Source of the DNA: Toxonevra muliebris
Lineage: Eukaryota; Arthropoda; Insecta; Diptera; Pallopteridae
Length of the DNA: 64,000 bases
Direction: 5' to 3'
NCBI GenBank assembly: GCA_963691655.1
Contig: CAVNUY010000015.1
Coordinates: 1 to 64,000 of the forward strand
Notes under the pieces: generated by a model
Told to the model about the DNA's origin: nothing
The model's input: the letters and a program-made list of their open reading frames with translations, nothing else
Database searches by the model: none
Shown here: positions 45,111 to 57,018 of the stretch, one piece after another
Numbering within the stretch: the first letter of the stretch is position 1
Layout: each line of letters opens with the position of its first letter
Translations under genes and position numbers: made by a program

Positions 45111-45148
45111 GCCAGTGGAAAATATGTTGGTAATGTGTAAGCATCCAT
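45111..45148 (-). CDS. ci: cubitus interruptus coding exon 1 (start codon)
   Basis: The minus strand reads ATG GAT GCT TAC and translates to MDAYTLPTYFPL plus GC, then a consensus donor GTAAGT at 45110-45105. Joined to exon 2, whose first base is T, it gives MDAYTLPTYFPLA-YSELQ, the known N-terminus of fly Ci with one substitution. Length (12 codons plus 2 nt) and phase fit exon 2 exactly. The start context is CAATAATGG. This exon is far too short for ORF-length methods, yet both the peptide and the splice phase support it. Its distance from exon 2, about 36 kb, makes it easy to miss. Confidence 0.93.
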
Positions 45149-46710
45149 TATTGGATCCTGCAGTCTTTTATAATAAAAATCAGATTTTTTTCTATATATT
45201 TGTAAATGTGAATGATGATTATATTATCTTAATTTTCTTAGAATTTTAACTTTTAACTATTTTTTTTGTAAACATATATTTTTTGGTAGAAAATGTTTAT
45301 TCCACATGTACATGCCGACGGAAATCATTTTTTTGCTTAATTTCATTTACGATTCTTATTTGATTTTTTTTATTTAGATTATTATAGAAACATATGTCAC
45401 AGCATCTCCGTACATTGTTGCTTAATTTATTTATTTAATATTTGACACGAGTGTATGCGTAAACACATGCTTCATTTAATGCGTTTAGTAACAGATTTTT
45501 AATTTTTATCAAAATTTTGTTTTACGTATGAATTAATGTTTTCTCTTCTTTATTTTAATGCGCGCACTAAAAATTTTACCAAAGGTTTAATTCTATACTT
45601 TCAATCATTTAAATTGAGTTTAGAACTTAATTAAGAATAAAATACCAACAAGAATAATAAAAAAAAAACAAAAAAGAGAACAAAGTATGACCATGTTCAT
45701 AACGTATGTGCGTCCTGTTCTTGCGTTTTTTCCGTACTGAGTAAAATTTCAATCATGAATGCAAGCAAGCAGCTTATATCTATATGCAATGCTTTGTTTA
45801 TTGTAGCTAGAGCAGATACAATTACAAGCATGAAGAAACGATCATTCTCAGTAAAATCAAAAACAACATCATACTCTGTGTAACTTTTCCTTAAGTTATG
45901 TTTGTACTGTAAGAAAAAGAAAATAAAGAAAAACGATTCAATAACAACCAACGCGACAGCACAATAACAACAATAACAATAAAAACCAGTCGTCGATGCT
46001 AACGTTCGGCCCTTTGCTGTATATTCTTGCTCTCAATGGCTGGTTTCTTCGTTTGTTCGTTAGATCGATCGATCGTATATTCATTGTTACTCTCTCATTC
46101 TCACCAACTGCCGTTTGCATTTTCATTGTTGTACCATCTCGTTTTATCTACCTACCATCATCGGGATTGAACTTGTCAGTTTAATAATTGTTGGTTCCTT
46201 GTACGTATTCACAACAACGTAGAGTAGTCCCTCGGTATATGTAATTAAAATACATTTATACACTTGATTCAGATTTACGAACTTTAGTTTTTTTTTTTCG
46301 CGAAAGTAGGGTAAAAATCAAAATTTTTTGATAATCTGTGATGTATGAAAAATTAAGATATTTTGATTTTACTTCTAAGATCTCCTAATAGTTCTTTCTT
46401 ACACTATTAATAGAGCAGTTAATTGAAATTCAATAGTAAATAATAATTTCAGATATGATGTTAGTATAGCTAATAGATAATGCCTTTTCGAAAGATTCAA
46501 AACTAAACATTTTTGAGGGTATCGCAATAAAAAATTATACTTTTCTACATTATTTTACCCCAAGGCCTTAAATTTTACTTTTTGCCATAAAAAAGTAATG
46601 TTCATTACACATATCGAGCTTGTTATAAGGACTTTGTATATATTGAAAATTATTAACTATTGTTTATTATAGTTAAACTCCTTTCGCTCTTCTGTTCGAT
46701 TTTTCGAATA
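45149..46710 (-). promoter_or_regulatory. ci: Probable ci 5' leader and promoter region
   Basis: No transposon recognised. Directly upstream of the ATG is GACTGCAGGATCC, which could be plain 5' leader or a splice acceptor of a leader exon. Around 45950-46180 the sequence is less AT-rich, with CAACAATAACAA repeats and GATCGATCGATC, a composition common in fly promoters and leaders. I see no clear TATA box or initiator, so the start site is not placed. Confidence 0.35.
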
Positions 46711-47333
46711 CAGCCATTCCAGATTAAACATAACTAGCGATCGACTTCATCCTTTCAGATTTGGCTTAAATTTTGCCTATGGTTTTATTTTAGACCAAAC
46801 CCAACAAAAAGGTATACAAAAAAATTCTGAGATTAATTTCTAATTTTATGCAGTGTTAAAATATTAAAATACTCATATCTCTTGAACCATTTGAGTTACC
46901 ACCTCGAATAAAAAGCCAAAGAAAAGGAAATTTATTTTTCTTAAAGGAACACAAAATTTTAAATTTTAATTTTCGGGACTATGATACGAATTTTGCAAAT
47001 TAAATTTTAATGAATTAATTTAAAAAATAATTAATTTTAAAAATTAACAAAATTAAATTATAATATATTTTGTAGCCCGTCTTATTACCTTTCCAACAGT
47101 ACATGCATGTCGGTAGTATAATGACTGAGTTATAGACGATTCTGTGATTCGATTCAGTCAATTTCGGAGATTTGGTTCGCTCTGGCAACTCCGGTGAAAA
47201 CCGTATCGGAATATTTTGTATACCTTTTGTTGGGTTTGGTCTAAAATAAAACCTTGGACAAAGTTTGAAGCAAATCTAAAATGATCAGGCCGAGATTTGT
47301 TTTTTTTTTGTTACGTTTAATCTGGAATGGCTG
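46711..47333. mobile_element. Foldback MITE
   Basis: Ends CAGCCATTCCAGATTAAAC at the left and the same word inverted at the right (47315-47333). A second inverted block matches further in: TTTATTTTAGACCAAACCCA, then ACAAAAAGGTATACAAAA. 623 bp, no open frame. TA precedes the left end, AA follows the right. Confidence 0.8.
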
Positions 47334-48448
47334 AATAGTAAAAATCACCTATTTTCAAAAAAATATTTAGGTATGGAAAAGGTGGAACATCAGGTAAACT
47401 TTGGTACGGATATTAAGCCTCATCTTTCAGCAAAAGAAAAAATATATCCCTCTATGACCAACCTGCACTCCTTCGATACAAGGGGAATATTTCTGCAACC
47501 CTTATTTTTAGGCACTTTTTGAATTAATTGTTAAAAATAATTAGAAATTTGCCTCACCTACCAACATTCTTCACCTCCTCTCACCCTGCCCCCACCTCGA
47601 CAACGCAAGAATGCAAATATGCAATGTAATCCGCTAACACTAATTTCAACAGCAAACTTCAGCAGCATCCAAATTTTATAAAATTTCTAAAAATATCCGA
47701 CTTATATTGTTCTTGCTCTAAGTTAAGCTTAAGGACTCAGCAGCCTGAGCTCAATCCATATTAGTTTTAAATTTATAGTTGTTAATAAATAAAAAAAAAA
47801 ATAAAATTAGAAAAAAAAAATTAAAAGATTATTGCCAATATATGTAACTATTTTATAAAACATAAAACACCTACATACACATGCGTGACACCAAATATGT
47901 GTAAACTTGATTTTCGAAATTTCGAACCCTGGCGCTTATCCTATAGTTGACATTTCTCAATTTTTGTCTTATATTTGGCGTCAGATGTGAAAAGACGTTT
48001 CATTATTTTGTTTTTGTTTTATTAAGTGTTTTTACATTTTGTAATCAATTTTTTGCGTTATATGTAATACACAAATGTTTTAAGATTTTTGAAATCCGCG
48101 GATCCCAATTACCTTAAAAATGTACTTCATTCCAAAAAACAAAAAAATTCAATTCAATTAATAAACATTAAAAAAACACTATTAATACATTTACTTCTAA
48201 ACTGATTGGAGAACTCTGTTTTCCACACCCTGTAGAAATTATTTAGAATGACTCATCAATAAACTTAAGAATTTTCATAGTTCAATATATCGAAATTTTA
48301 TCAACAATCACATTGAAAAAATGGGCATGTTGATCAATACATAAATCGTTGTCTTTCTATCTGTCAATCTGTGTTAATTGGTATAAAATTTGAGCGAAAA
48401 AGAAGTTCCCTTTTAAAACCACCAAAATTGGTCAAGTTAACATGGCAC
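47334..48448. other. Stretch upstream of ci, no gene seen
   Basis: AT-rich. No recognised coding, RNA or repeat ends. Confidence 0.4.
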
Positions 48449-49394
48449 CAGGGCTAAAACCTTACTCTTGTCGGAGTAAATTTACTCCACTTCTCGAAAA
48501 TTTTTGAAATATACAACGCCACTCCGGTTCATTCATCTTTACACAGCGTATACAAATTTCTTTAACCCGTAAGACTGCCCTGAGGCAGCCATCACCCTAT
48601 TTTAATTGATCGATAAGTGCAAATTTATTTTTTTTTAATTAATTGCCAGACCTGAAGAATAAACACACAATTTGTGGTCAGTTTGTACTTTCTGCGATCA
48701 CACGATTGTTTATAATTATTTTTTTGTGTATAAGTGTTGTTTTGTGACGAAAAATTATGGCTCATATTAAGTTTTTTATAAGAATCTGCCTCAAGGGAAT
48801 TGTTGGAAATTTTCAGAAAAAATCGAATTAAGAACAAAATTTTGAAATAGATTATATTTCATACAGTTGAAAAATTTCATATTTGCTCGCTCACAAAAAA
48901 AATATTTATGTACCATCAATTGATTTTTTAATTTTTTTTTAAAACAATACAAATTTACTTTAGATAAATATGAGTTACAATGAACACGAGAAAATTAAAT
49001 GAACTTAAAAGCATAAAAGAAAAAATATAATGAGTTTAAAAGTATAATAAAAATGCTGGAGCATAGAGAGTAAAGAGAGAGAGAGAGAGCTTGAAGGACA
49101 GTCGTCAGTGAGCAGCGCAACGAAGCGGTCTGCATATCGACGTATTTACTTTAAAGCAAAAAATATGAGAAAAGAATAATTTCAATAAAATCAGAATCAT
49201 CTGTAGATTAATGAGTCAAAATACAAGGAAAGTTTGTAATAAAACTAGCAACAAAGCAAAGAATAAGTGCAATTTTAAATGGATTTAGTTTATCAACAAA
49301 TATATATTTTAAAAAATCTACTCCGGGAATTTGGATTTTACTCCACTTTTTCTTTCAATTATCTCCATAATAAAGTAAATTGGTTCTATCCCTG
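48449..49394. mobile_element. hAT-like non-autonomous element
   Basis: Ends CAGGGCTAAAACC (left) and CAGGGATAGAACC (right, minus strand), 11 of 13 identical, with inverted GGAGTAAA/TTTACTCC words just inside. No clear 8-bp duplication (catggcac versus caacattg) and no transposase. Holds a (GA)n run at 49074-49090. Confidence 0.55.
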
Positions 49395-51371
49395 CAACAT
49401 TGATATCAAAGAAAATACTTAAAGAAATTGTTTGAAAGATTTTGGCACACTTAGTTAAGGTTATCTGTAGAATGTTACAAAAATTTTAAATATCGGACAA
49501 TAACCACGCCTTCCTCTCATACAATTTAACTCTCCACAGAACAATATTAAAATAAGTTTTGGCCTAAATTATATGTATATAATATTAAATATATATATGT
49601 AATATTATAGTATAAGGAAAAATATTAATTTTCCTCTATTTTTCCAACCTTTGCTCCAGAGCCTTCTTTAGAATATTTTTTAAGTGCAAATTGACATCAA
49701 AAATGGATTTCTTGGCACAGAAAACCCCGGTATAAAAAATTATAATAAAAACGGTAGGTCTATTGATGGCCAATACAAAGATAAATACAACTTTCCCCTG
49801 ATTTAGCACATTGCTACGTGAGCAAGTTGTAAATGCATTAAAAAAAATACTACAATAGCAACATAAATGGATAATTATTACCTTCCGATTTTGTTGAAAT
49901 TTTGTGTGCTTGGATTATTTTGGAACTAATTTTTGGCATTTAAGATTTTATTTAAAAATATCCATTTTTATTTCTTTTATTTTATTTAAAAAATATTTTA
50001 TTAGGTAAGAGAAGTTAAAAAAAATTACCCCTCTTGTCAAAACCGATCCACTCCAATTTACATAAAAGAAACAAAAAGCTTAAAAATTTATAATATTTCA
50101 GCAAGGTAATAACCTTGCTGAAAGGAATTAATTTATGTATAATGTCATAAAAATGATCGTTTGCGATGCTCATTAGTGCACATTAATTTACACTCTACGC
50201 AACATAAAAAGCCCCAGATGGTATTTTGTGAGAAATTAAGAAAAAATCATGGATTTACTTTAAAAAATATATTTTTCGTTCTAATTAGTACAAAAAAATA
50301 AAGTTATATAACAAAATTCAAAAAAAAAAAATAAATTAATTTTTTTTCACAGCAGGAATCTTTCCTACTTTTGCAGTCTTTCTGCTCTTTGATTGTTCAC
50401 TGCTATTGTTAAAATTTACTGCTGGTCTACCAATTCGTAAGAGCTTTTCAATTGATCTGCTGCAAGAGCCCATTTTTAATGAATTGCAGCTTTGAACAAA
50501 GAAAATTTTAAGTTCTCGTGCGTCACATATGTAATCTTACTTTCAATTAAAAAAATTGCAAGCACTAAACTTGCATAAACTAAAAAAATATATTATTGGC
50601 GGATTAAATCTTTACGGTTTGGCATACAAACATAAAGATTTTTCAGATAACACAGTACAGCTAAATTTTAATTTTTTCTTCCAACTGTTTTATAGTAATT
50701 TAAGGTCACTGATCACGACTACGTACTTAATTAATTTTTCCATCACTTCTAGTTCTTCCACAATATGAACCTGAAGTCAAAAAATGGGGCTTTCAGGGGC
50801 TATTAAAAAATTTATTTTTTTCAACAGATACGAATTTGATGTCTGAAGCAAGCAATTTCCTTCCCTTCCTCTTGAAAATGGGGTTTTACACCTCATTCTT
50901 CGATAAATGGGCGATACAAAATATTCATTGTTAAAAACTACTATAAAACCGTTAGAAAGTCTTGCGCATAAAATTTTTGTTGCACTGGGTAATCATTGCT
51001 TATCTGGTCGAATCAAACTTCTTCAACAATGCTCTCGAGTCCTCGCACTGTTTTTGGTCTTTTTTCCGAGATCTTCTTTCCCATTCAGGGCAAAAAAAGT
51101 CAGATTTACTTACAGATTTTGCTCTATGGCAGAGAGCCGAAACGTCTTGAAAAACTGGATAGGCTATATTATCTGTTAACCCTTTGACGCCCGAATTATA
51201 ATGGGTCTTGAGAGTAACCTTATGTCGTGAAATTATGGTTACTTAGGTCTTCCACAATCATGATACCAAATTTTTTGCTTCTACATTGGTTTGTTTGTCC
51301 TTTAGTAAAGGTTAAAAAAACATAGCTATGAAGCTGTAGACAACCACTGGATAACTCTTTTTCTCCAATTT
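49395..51371. other. Stretch upstream of ci, no gene seen
   Basis: AT-rich. Contains the perfect hairpin at 50097-50122. Overlapping frames at 50907-51187 have no domain I recognise; they may be 5' parts of the following LINE. Confidence 0.4.
50097..50122. other. Perfect 26-nt hairpin
   Basis: TTCAGCAAGGT AATA ACCTTGCTGAA: an 11-bp stem with a 4-nt loop. No adjacent coding signal. Function unknown. Confidence 0.6.
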
Positions 51372-51713
51372 ATGATTTTCATATTCATCAACTACTGGTT
51401 TGGTGAGGTCACAGTGCACAGGGTGCACAAACGGGCCACGGAAGAGGACACCTCGAATCCCGAGCCAGAGGCAGTCAGCAATGACGAGCCGAAAGCAACG
51501 GAAAGAGTGCACTCAGCCGTGGTCGAGGTGGAGGTCGAAACTTTACCATCATCAGTCGCGAGCGAAATGGAAGGCATAGTACTCCCATCTTCGACCGCGA
51601 CTGAAGTTGAGGGTATCGAGCTCTCCCTCCTCAATATGGACTGCCCTATATATGAGGAGGAAGAAAGGATGTTGTTGAGTGGCAGTAGTAGGGGCAAAAG
51701 CCCTGCTAAGTAA
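51372..51713 (+). pseudogene. LOA-clade LINE 2, ORF1 tail
   Basis: An acidic, Ser/Thr/Glu-rich frame (EEDTSNPEPEAVSNDEPKAT; CPIYEEEERMLLSGSSRG) stopping at 51713, six bases before the ORF2 frame. It looks like the C-terminal end of a LINE ORF1. No zinc knuckle is seen, and its N-terminal part is missing or too diverged, so the element may be 5' truncated here. Confidence 0.55.
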
Positions 51714-51718
51714 GCTCT

Positions 51719-52469
51719 ATGAGCAGTGGAACAGGCATCAAATGTGCCCAGGTTAACGTCCACCACGCAAGAGCCGCCTCGGCGGTGATTGCAAGGACAT
51801 TTTCAAAATTTAACCTGGGCCTGATACTGATCCAAGAACCCTGGGACTACCAAGGTGCAATCAGAGGAATGGCCTATAAAAACGGCAAGGTAATTTGGGA
51901 TAACAGGCAGGATAATCCAAGGGCCTGTATTCTAATTAGAAACAACATTAATTATGTTTGTCTTAACGCGGGATTTAGTTCCAATTCAAGCCCACCTTAA
52001 CATCGAGGGCAGCAAATGCGCCATAGCAGTGGCATCGGCATATTTTCCGGGTGAGGAGTCGTCACCACCGCCGCCAGAAGTGAGGCAACTGGTGGAGTAT
52101 TGCAACAGGCACAGACTGCCGCTTCTCCTCGGATGCGATGCGAACGCTCACAGTACCATATGGGGCAGCACAAACGACAACCGCAGAAGTGAGTACCTTT
52201 TAGAATTTATCTTATCCGCTAATCTAGAAATATTAAACGTAGGGAATGAACCTACGTTTGTTACTAGAGTTGGGAAAGAAGTATTAGACATAACAGTATG
52301 CAGTCCAAATATAGTAGGACTAGTCAAGAACTGGAGGGTATCCAAAGAGGACTCACTCTCTGATAATAAAATCATAGAGTTCCTCCTAGAGGGCACAAGT
52401 ACCGAAATACCGTCCTTTAGAAATCCCAAGAAAACAAACTGGACAGAATACATAGAAGTACTTATGTAA
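51719..52469 (+). pseudogene. LOA-clade LINE 2, endonuclease
   Basis: Two frames joined by a shift at about 51990. The first has KCAQVNVHHARAA and LILIQEPWDYQG, the Glu-containing block. The second has ASAYFPGEE, LLLGCDANAHSTIWGST, EVLDITVCSP and then SLSDNKII where active enzymes have SDH. The catalytic His is thus replaced by Asn. RNPKKTNW ends the domain. Apurinic-type endonuclease for target nicking; inactive here. Confidence 0.85.
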
Positions 52470-52750
52470 GTGTAACTTAGAAGGTATTAAATCGTGCAAG
52501 GTGATAAAAAATCATCATGGGCTCGAATATTCCGTAAATGAACTTAACGAAGCAATACTAGATGCTTTCGAGGGCAGCTGCCCGGAAAAAGCGGAAAGTC
52601 TAGTCCATATGGTAGAATAGTACCCTAAGTGACATTAGAACCGAGGTACGTAGGCTCCATAATTTAGCAAAACGGAGCGGACAATGGCAAGCTTATAGGG
52701 ATAAACTAACTGAATATAATAAAGAAATTAGGAAGGCTAAAAGAACTAGC

Positions 52751-54567
52751 TTGCTTCTAGCAACACACTTCCCTGGAAGTGTTGGGTTAGATAGCACGAA
52801 TTCAGAGGAGCAGCCTAGAAGAATAAACAGAGTAGACAGGAAGGTAGCAGCAGAAATATGCTCTGCGCCTAGATTGGAATGGGCGTTAAACACTTTTCAA
52901 CCATTTAAATCACCTGGTCTTGACGGCATATTTCCTGCTCTATTACAGAAGGGCATAAAGGAAATATTGCCATTCCTTATTAGTATAGGGAGAAGTAGCC
53001 TCGCTTTTGGGTACATACCAACAGCTTGGCGAAGGGCAAAGGTGGTATTTATACCAAAAGTGGGCAAAAAAGATACCACCAACCCTAAGTCCTTCAGACC
53101 TATAAGCTTAACATCGTTTATGTTGAAAACACTTGAAAAGGTGGTTGACAACTTTATACGATGTAAAGTCTTAGACACAAATCCATTGCACCCCAATCAG
53201 CATGCATATAGAGCAGGCAGGTCTACCGAGACAGCTCTGCATGACTTAGCGGGGAAGATTCAAGGGGCACTAGATGTGAAAGAAGTAGCAGTATGTGCTT
53301 TCCTGGATATAGAAGGAGCTTTCGACAACACCTCACACGAAGCTGTCAATAACTCCCTAAGGCGAAAAGGAGTAGATAACACAACATCTAGATGGATGTC
53401 AGAAATGCTCTCCTCTAGAACAGCTGAGATGAAAATAGGGCTAGGTACCATATCAGTCAACACAACCAGAGAATGTCCACAGGGAGGAGTATTTTCACCG
53501 CTAATGTGGAGCCTGGTAGTAGACGAACTTTTAATGAAACTCTCAGAGGCGGGCATAGACTGTCAAGGGAATGCGGACGATATAGTCGTCATAGCCAGGG
53601 GGAAATTTGAAGAAACTCTTTGTGACATTATACAAAGAGGGCTAGGTATTACTAGGAGATGGTGCAGGTCGGTAGGGCTAAATATTAACCCTGCAAAGAC
53701 CACTATAGTTCCATTTACCAGGAAAAGATCGCTCCCGCGCTGGAAACCGATATCACTAGCTGGGAGATTATTGAACAAAAGCAAGAGGTAAAGTATCTGG
53801 GCTTAGTATTAGATAGTAAACTCACATGGAAAGCGCATGTTGAGGCAGTGACAAGTAAAGCCACTCGCGCTCTAATGGTATGCAGAAGGCTAGCAGGGAA
53901 AACTTGGGGATGTAAACTAAGTGTACTGCGCTGGATGTACACAATGATGGTAAGGCCAGTCATTACATATGGAGCATTAGCGTGGGCAAGGAGAACTCAA
54001 CTAAAAACAGCGAAAGCTAAATTGGGGAAAGTTCAAAGGTTAGCATGTATCTGTATAACAGGAGCGATGAGAACATGTCCGACTGCTGCACTAGAGGTAC
54101 TATTGGAGCTCACTCCATTTCACCTCGTGATAGAGAGTGCCTTCAAGGCAGCAATCGTAAGAGGAACAAGAAATAAAAGGTTGACGAGGAGATCTATAGG
54201 GTTTGGAGACCGAGATAACCCGGCGAAAGACAACTATCTCTTGGACTGTCCCCAGGACAAAATGAACAAACAGTGTAGTTTTGAGAAACACTTCGTTGCA
54301 AAACTTAGTAGTAAGAACGAATGGGAGGGTGTAGAGTATAACTACACACTCAAAGAACACACGATTGAGTGGTATACAGATGGGTCACGTACCGAGAATG
54401 GAACTGGGGCAGGAGTATTTGGGCCAAGAATCAAACACTCTGAGCCGATGGGGAAGTATCCTAGCATCTTCCAAGCTGAAATTCATGCAATTAGCACATG
54501 TGTGCAATTCAACCTGGATAGAAAGTACAAACGGCAAGATATCGCTATCATGTCAATCATGTCATGA
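52751..54567 (+). pseudogene. LOA-clade LINE 2, reverse transcriptase and start of RNase H
   Basis: Frame 52751-53791 carries LLATHFPGS, FKSPGLDGIFPALLQ, IPTAWRRAKVVFIPKVGK, SFRPISLTSFMLKTLEKVVD, NQHAYRAGRSTETALHDL, FLDIEGAFDN, CPQGGVFSPLMWSLVVDELL and the active site as GNADDIVV. The usual Tyr of YADD is Asn, while both Asp remain. A frameshift at about 53790 leads to 53848-54567 with the thumb (VRPVITYGALAW) and RNase H pieces TDGSRTENGTGAG and FQAEIHAI. Confidence 0.88.
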
Positions 54568-55303
54568 CAGCCAAGCAGCCATTCGAGCATTATGTTCCTT
54601 TGAGATCACCTCTAAGTTGGTGTGGGACTGTTTGAGCAAGCTCAATCAACTGAGCAATAACAACAAAGTCGCTCTATGTTGAGTCCCTGGACACGCAAGA
54701 ATTGAGGGTAATGAGCAGGCAGACGAGCTTGCAAGAAAGGGGGCAGCAACCACTTTCGTGGGACCTGAACCCTTCTGTGGAATAGGAGATAGCGTAATCA
54801 GGGAATTACTCAGGCAAGAAAAGAGGAACAAGAGGCAAGAACTCTTTACCAATCTTACGGGACTGAGGCAATTCAAAGCGCTTTTAGGTAATTATAATAA
54901 GAGTAGGTACGCATTCTGCATTGGTCTCAACAAAAACAGTTTGCACATATTAGCTGGTATTCTGACTGGGCATTGCGGGCTCAGAGAACACCTTTGCAAG
55001 ATAGGGGTTGAGCAAAGCTCAATTTGTAGGTTTTGTAATGAGGAAGACGAATCATCAGAACATATTTTAGCTCAATGTGGAGCTAAAAAGACATTTCCTT
55101 CTTTCCACAAAAGAAGGAAATGTCTGGGCATGCACCAAGTGCCCAGTACCGAACTGATATTCATAGATCAGGGCGCAATACTCAAATTCTTGAGGGAGAC
55201 TGGACTGGATGAGGTACTCTAGGCAGATAAGACTAGATAGAAAAGAGGGACGTACAATATAGGTCGCGGTACAACGACAGAAACCTCTATAATACAATAC
55301 AAT
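54560..55303 (+). pseudogene. LOA-clade LINE 2, RNase H end, C-terminal finger and tail
   Basis: After a further shift, DSQAAIRALCS and then VPGHARIEGNEQADELARKG appear. The Trp before VPGH is a TGA stop (54680). Frame 54758-55222 ends with GILTGHCGLREHLCKIG and CRFCNEEDE...ILAQC, the CX2C...HX4C motif. The element finishes in repeated AATAC units at 55283-55300, a LOA-like tail. A relative lies at 5440-6190. Confidence 0.85.
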
Positions 55304-55418
55304 ACAATTCTCATATACATTAAAAATGAACTTTTTTTAGCTTAAAAAGCTGCTAGCAATTTTTTTTTGACAGTACTACATTAAAAGTTGACATTTTTCA
55401 AATAAATAAACAAAAGAA

Positions 55419-56627
55419 ATGGAGGAGGATCTAGAAATTTTGTATACTGCAAATATAAATTTATTAAATGCAGCTGCTTTATTAGAGCTGGAGGAAGAAA
55501 AAGCACTCTCTGCACTTTGGCTACTACACAGAGAGGAGGAAGGTGGGGAAAAATTCTATTATAATTAGTTTATTTATTGGTAAAAGTTCACTCTACTAAT
55601 ATTTTTTAGGCTTTAGCTATAAACAAATTAAAGAAATTCACTGCGAGGATTCCAAATTATACAAAAATATATTAAGAATGACGCCGGTACAATTTGGAAA
55701 AAGTACGGCCATTTATAACAAAGCAAGACACTACGTTCAGAAATTGCATAGGACCGGAAGAACGATTAACGCTTATTTTTTAAAATTTCCTGAGTGTGAA
55801 GATGATTGGCGAAAAATTGCAAAAGACTTTTATGAACTTTGGGGATTACCAAATTGTATAGGAGCCATAGATAGTAAAATACTTACAAACATTTTTAGTA
55901 GAGTTGATAAAAGTGAACATTAAAGATTTCAGGTAAGCACTGTAGAATACGATCTATGGCAAAAGCTGGGACCACGTATTTTAATTATAAAGGGAGCCAT
56001 TTATTTATTTTAATGGCTATTGCTGATGCCAACTACTGATTTGTGTATACAGATGTTGGAGTCAATGGCCATGTTGGTGATGCAGGAGTGTGGCTTCGCT
56101 CTTTCTTAAAATATGCCATTGAAAAGAAGGAAGTGCATATACCACCCGCCACCAATTTGCCGTCAACGCTTTCACTTTCCCCATACACTTTTCTTTCTGA
56201 CGATGCCTTTTCGTTAACAAAGTATATGATGAAGCCATACTCCCACATAAGCCTCACACCTAGCCAAATCAGATTCAACTACATGCTCTCAAGAAATCGG
56301 CGCGTAGTGGAAAATGGATTTGGAATATTGGCTAATAGGTTTCAAGTTTTATTTGCTCCAATATATCGTGCTCCTGCGGATGCAGTTCAAGTTGTATTAG
56401 CTTGTGTCTGCCTACATAATTTTTTAAGGACAGAAAACATTAAGAGCAACGGATCTTTTGACAACACAGGGAATGATGAAATAAATCATCTAATTGAGGA
56501 AAATTCTATTGACATTGCTACTAACAAAAGAAAAACCTCTAGGAGCACCGAAAACATAAATAAAAACTTGGAAAAATATTTCGATATAACCTATACTATA
56601 CCTACCTTAATTGCCTCAAGAAAATGA
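55419..56627 (+). pseudogene. PIF/Harbinger transposase
   Basis: From MEEDLEILYTANINLL (55419) a first frame stops at 55568. After about 60 bp, perhaps an intron, it resumes with RMTPVQFGKSTAI, WRKIAKDFYELWGLPNCIGA and IDSK (the first Asp, normally in GAIDGKH). NYKG-like and AIADANY remnants follow, then 56043-56627 with YTDVGVNGHVGDAGVW (second Asp) and RNRRVVENGFGILANRFQVL (the Glu), ending ACVCLHNFLR. The DDE residues are identifiable. A deletion after IDSK and frameshifts inactivate it. PIF elements need a second, MADF/SANT-type protein, which is found at 62775-63682. Confidence 0.87.
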
Positions 56628-56633
56628 CCCTCG

Positions 56634-57018
56634 GTTTATTTTATGATGATCCCTAAAATATTTCAAATAGCAATTACCGGCCGTGATCTGGTCCATCTGG
56701 AAAAAACCTCTAAAAATCGACCAATTAAAAGTTCACTAATAATAGATATGGAAAAATTCTTGGGTTTTGCATAAAAAAATAAAAATATGGCTAAAATTTC
56801 TCATTATCTCGAGTATGCTACCAGTTCTAAAAAAAGTTTTTTTGCAGAACCCTAGAATTTTTCAATATCTATTTTTAGTGAACTTTTAATTGGCTAAAAG
56901 TAGTCTATCAAAAAATTTTCACGTACAAAAGTCGATTTTTAAATGTTTTTCCAGATAGTCCAGATCACGAACGGTAATTGTTTGGCTGAAATATTTTTGG
57001 GGATCATCATAAAATAAT
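56634..57018. mobile_element. Palindromic MITE downstream of Harbinger transposase
   Basis: Ends TTTATTTTATGATGATCCC and its inverse (57000-57017), inner CAATTACCG(G/T).CGTGATCTGG matching inverted, and further AATTAAAAGTTCACTAA arms. About 385 bp, nearly all self-complementary. Confidence 0.8.
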
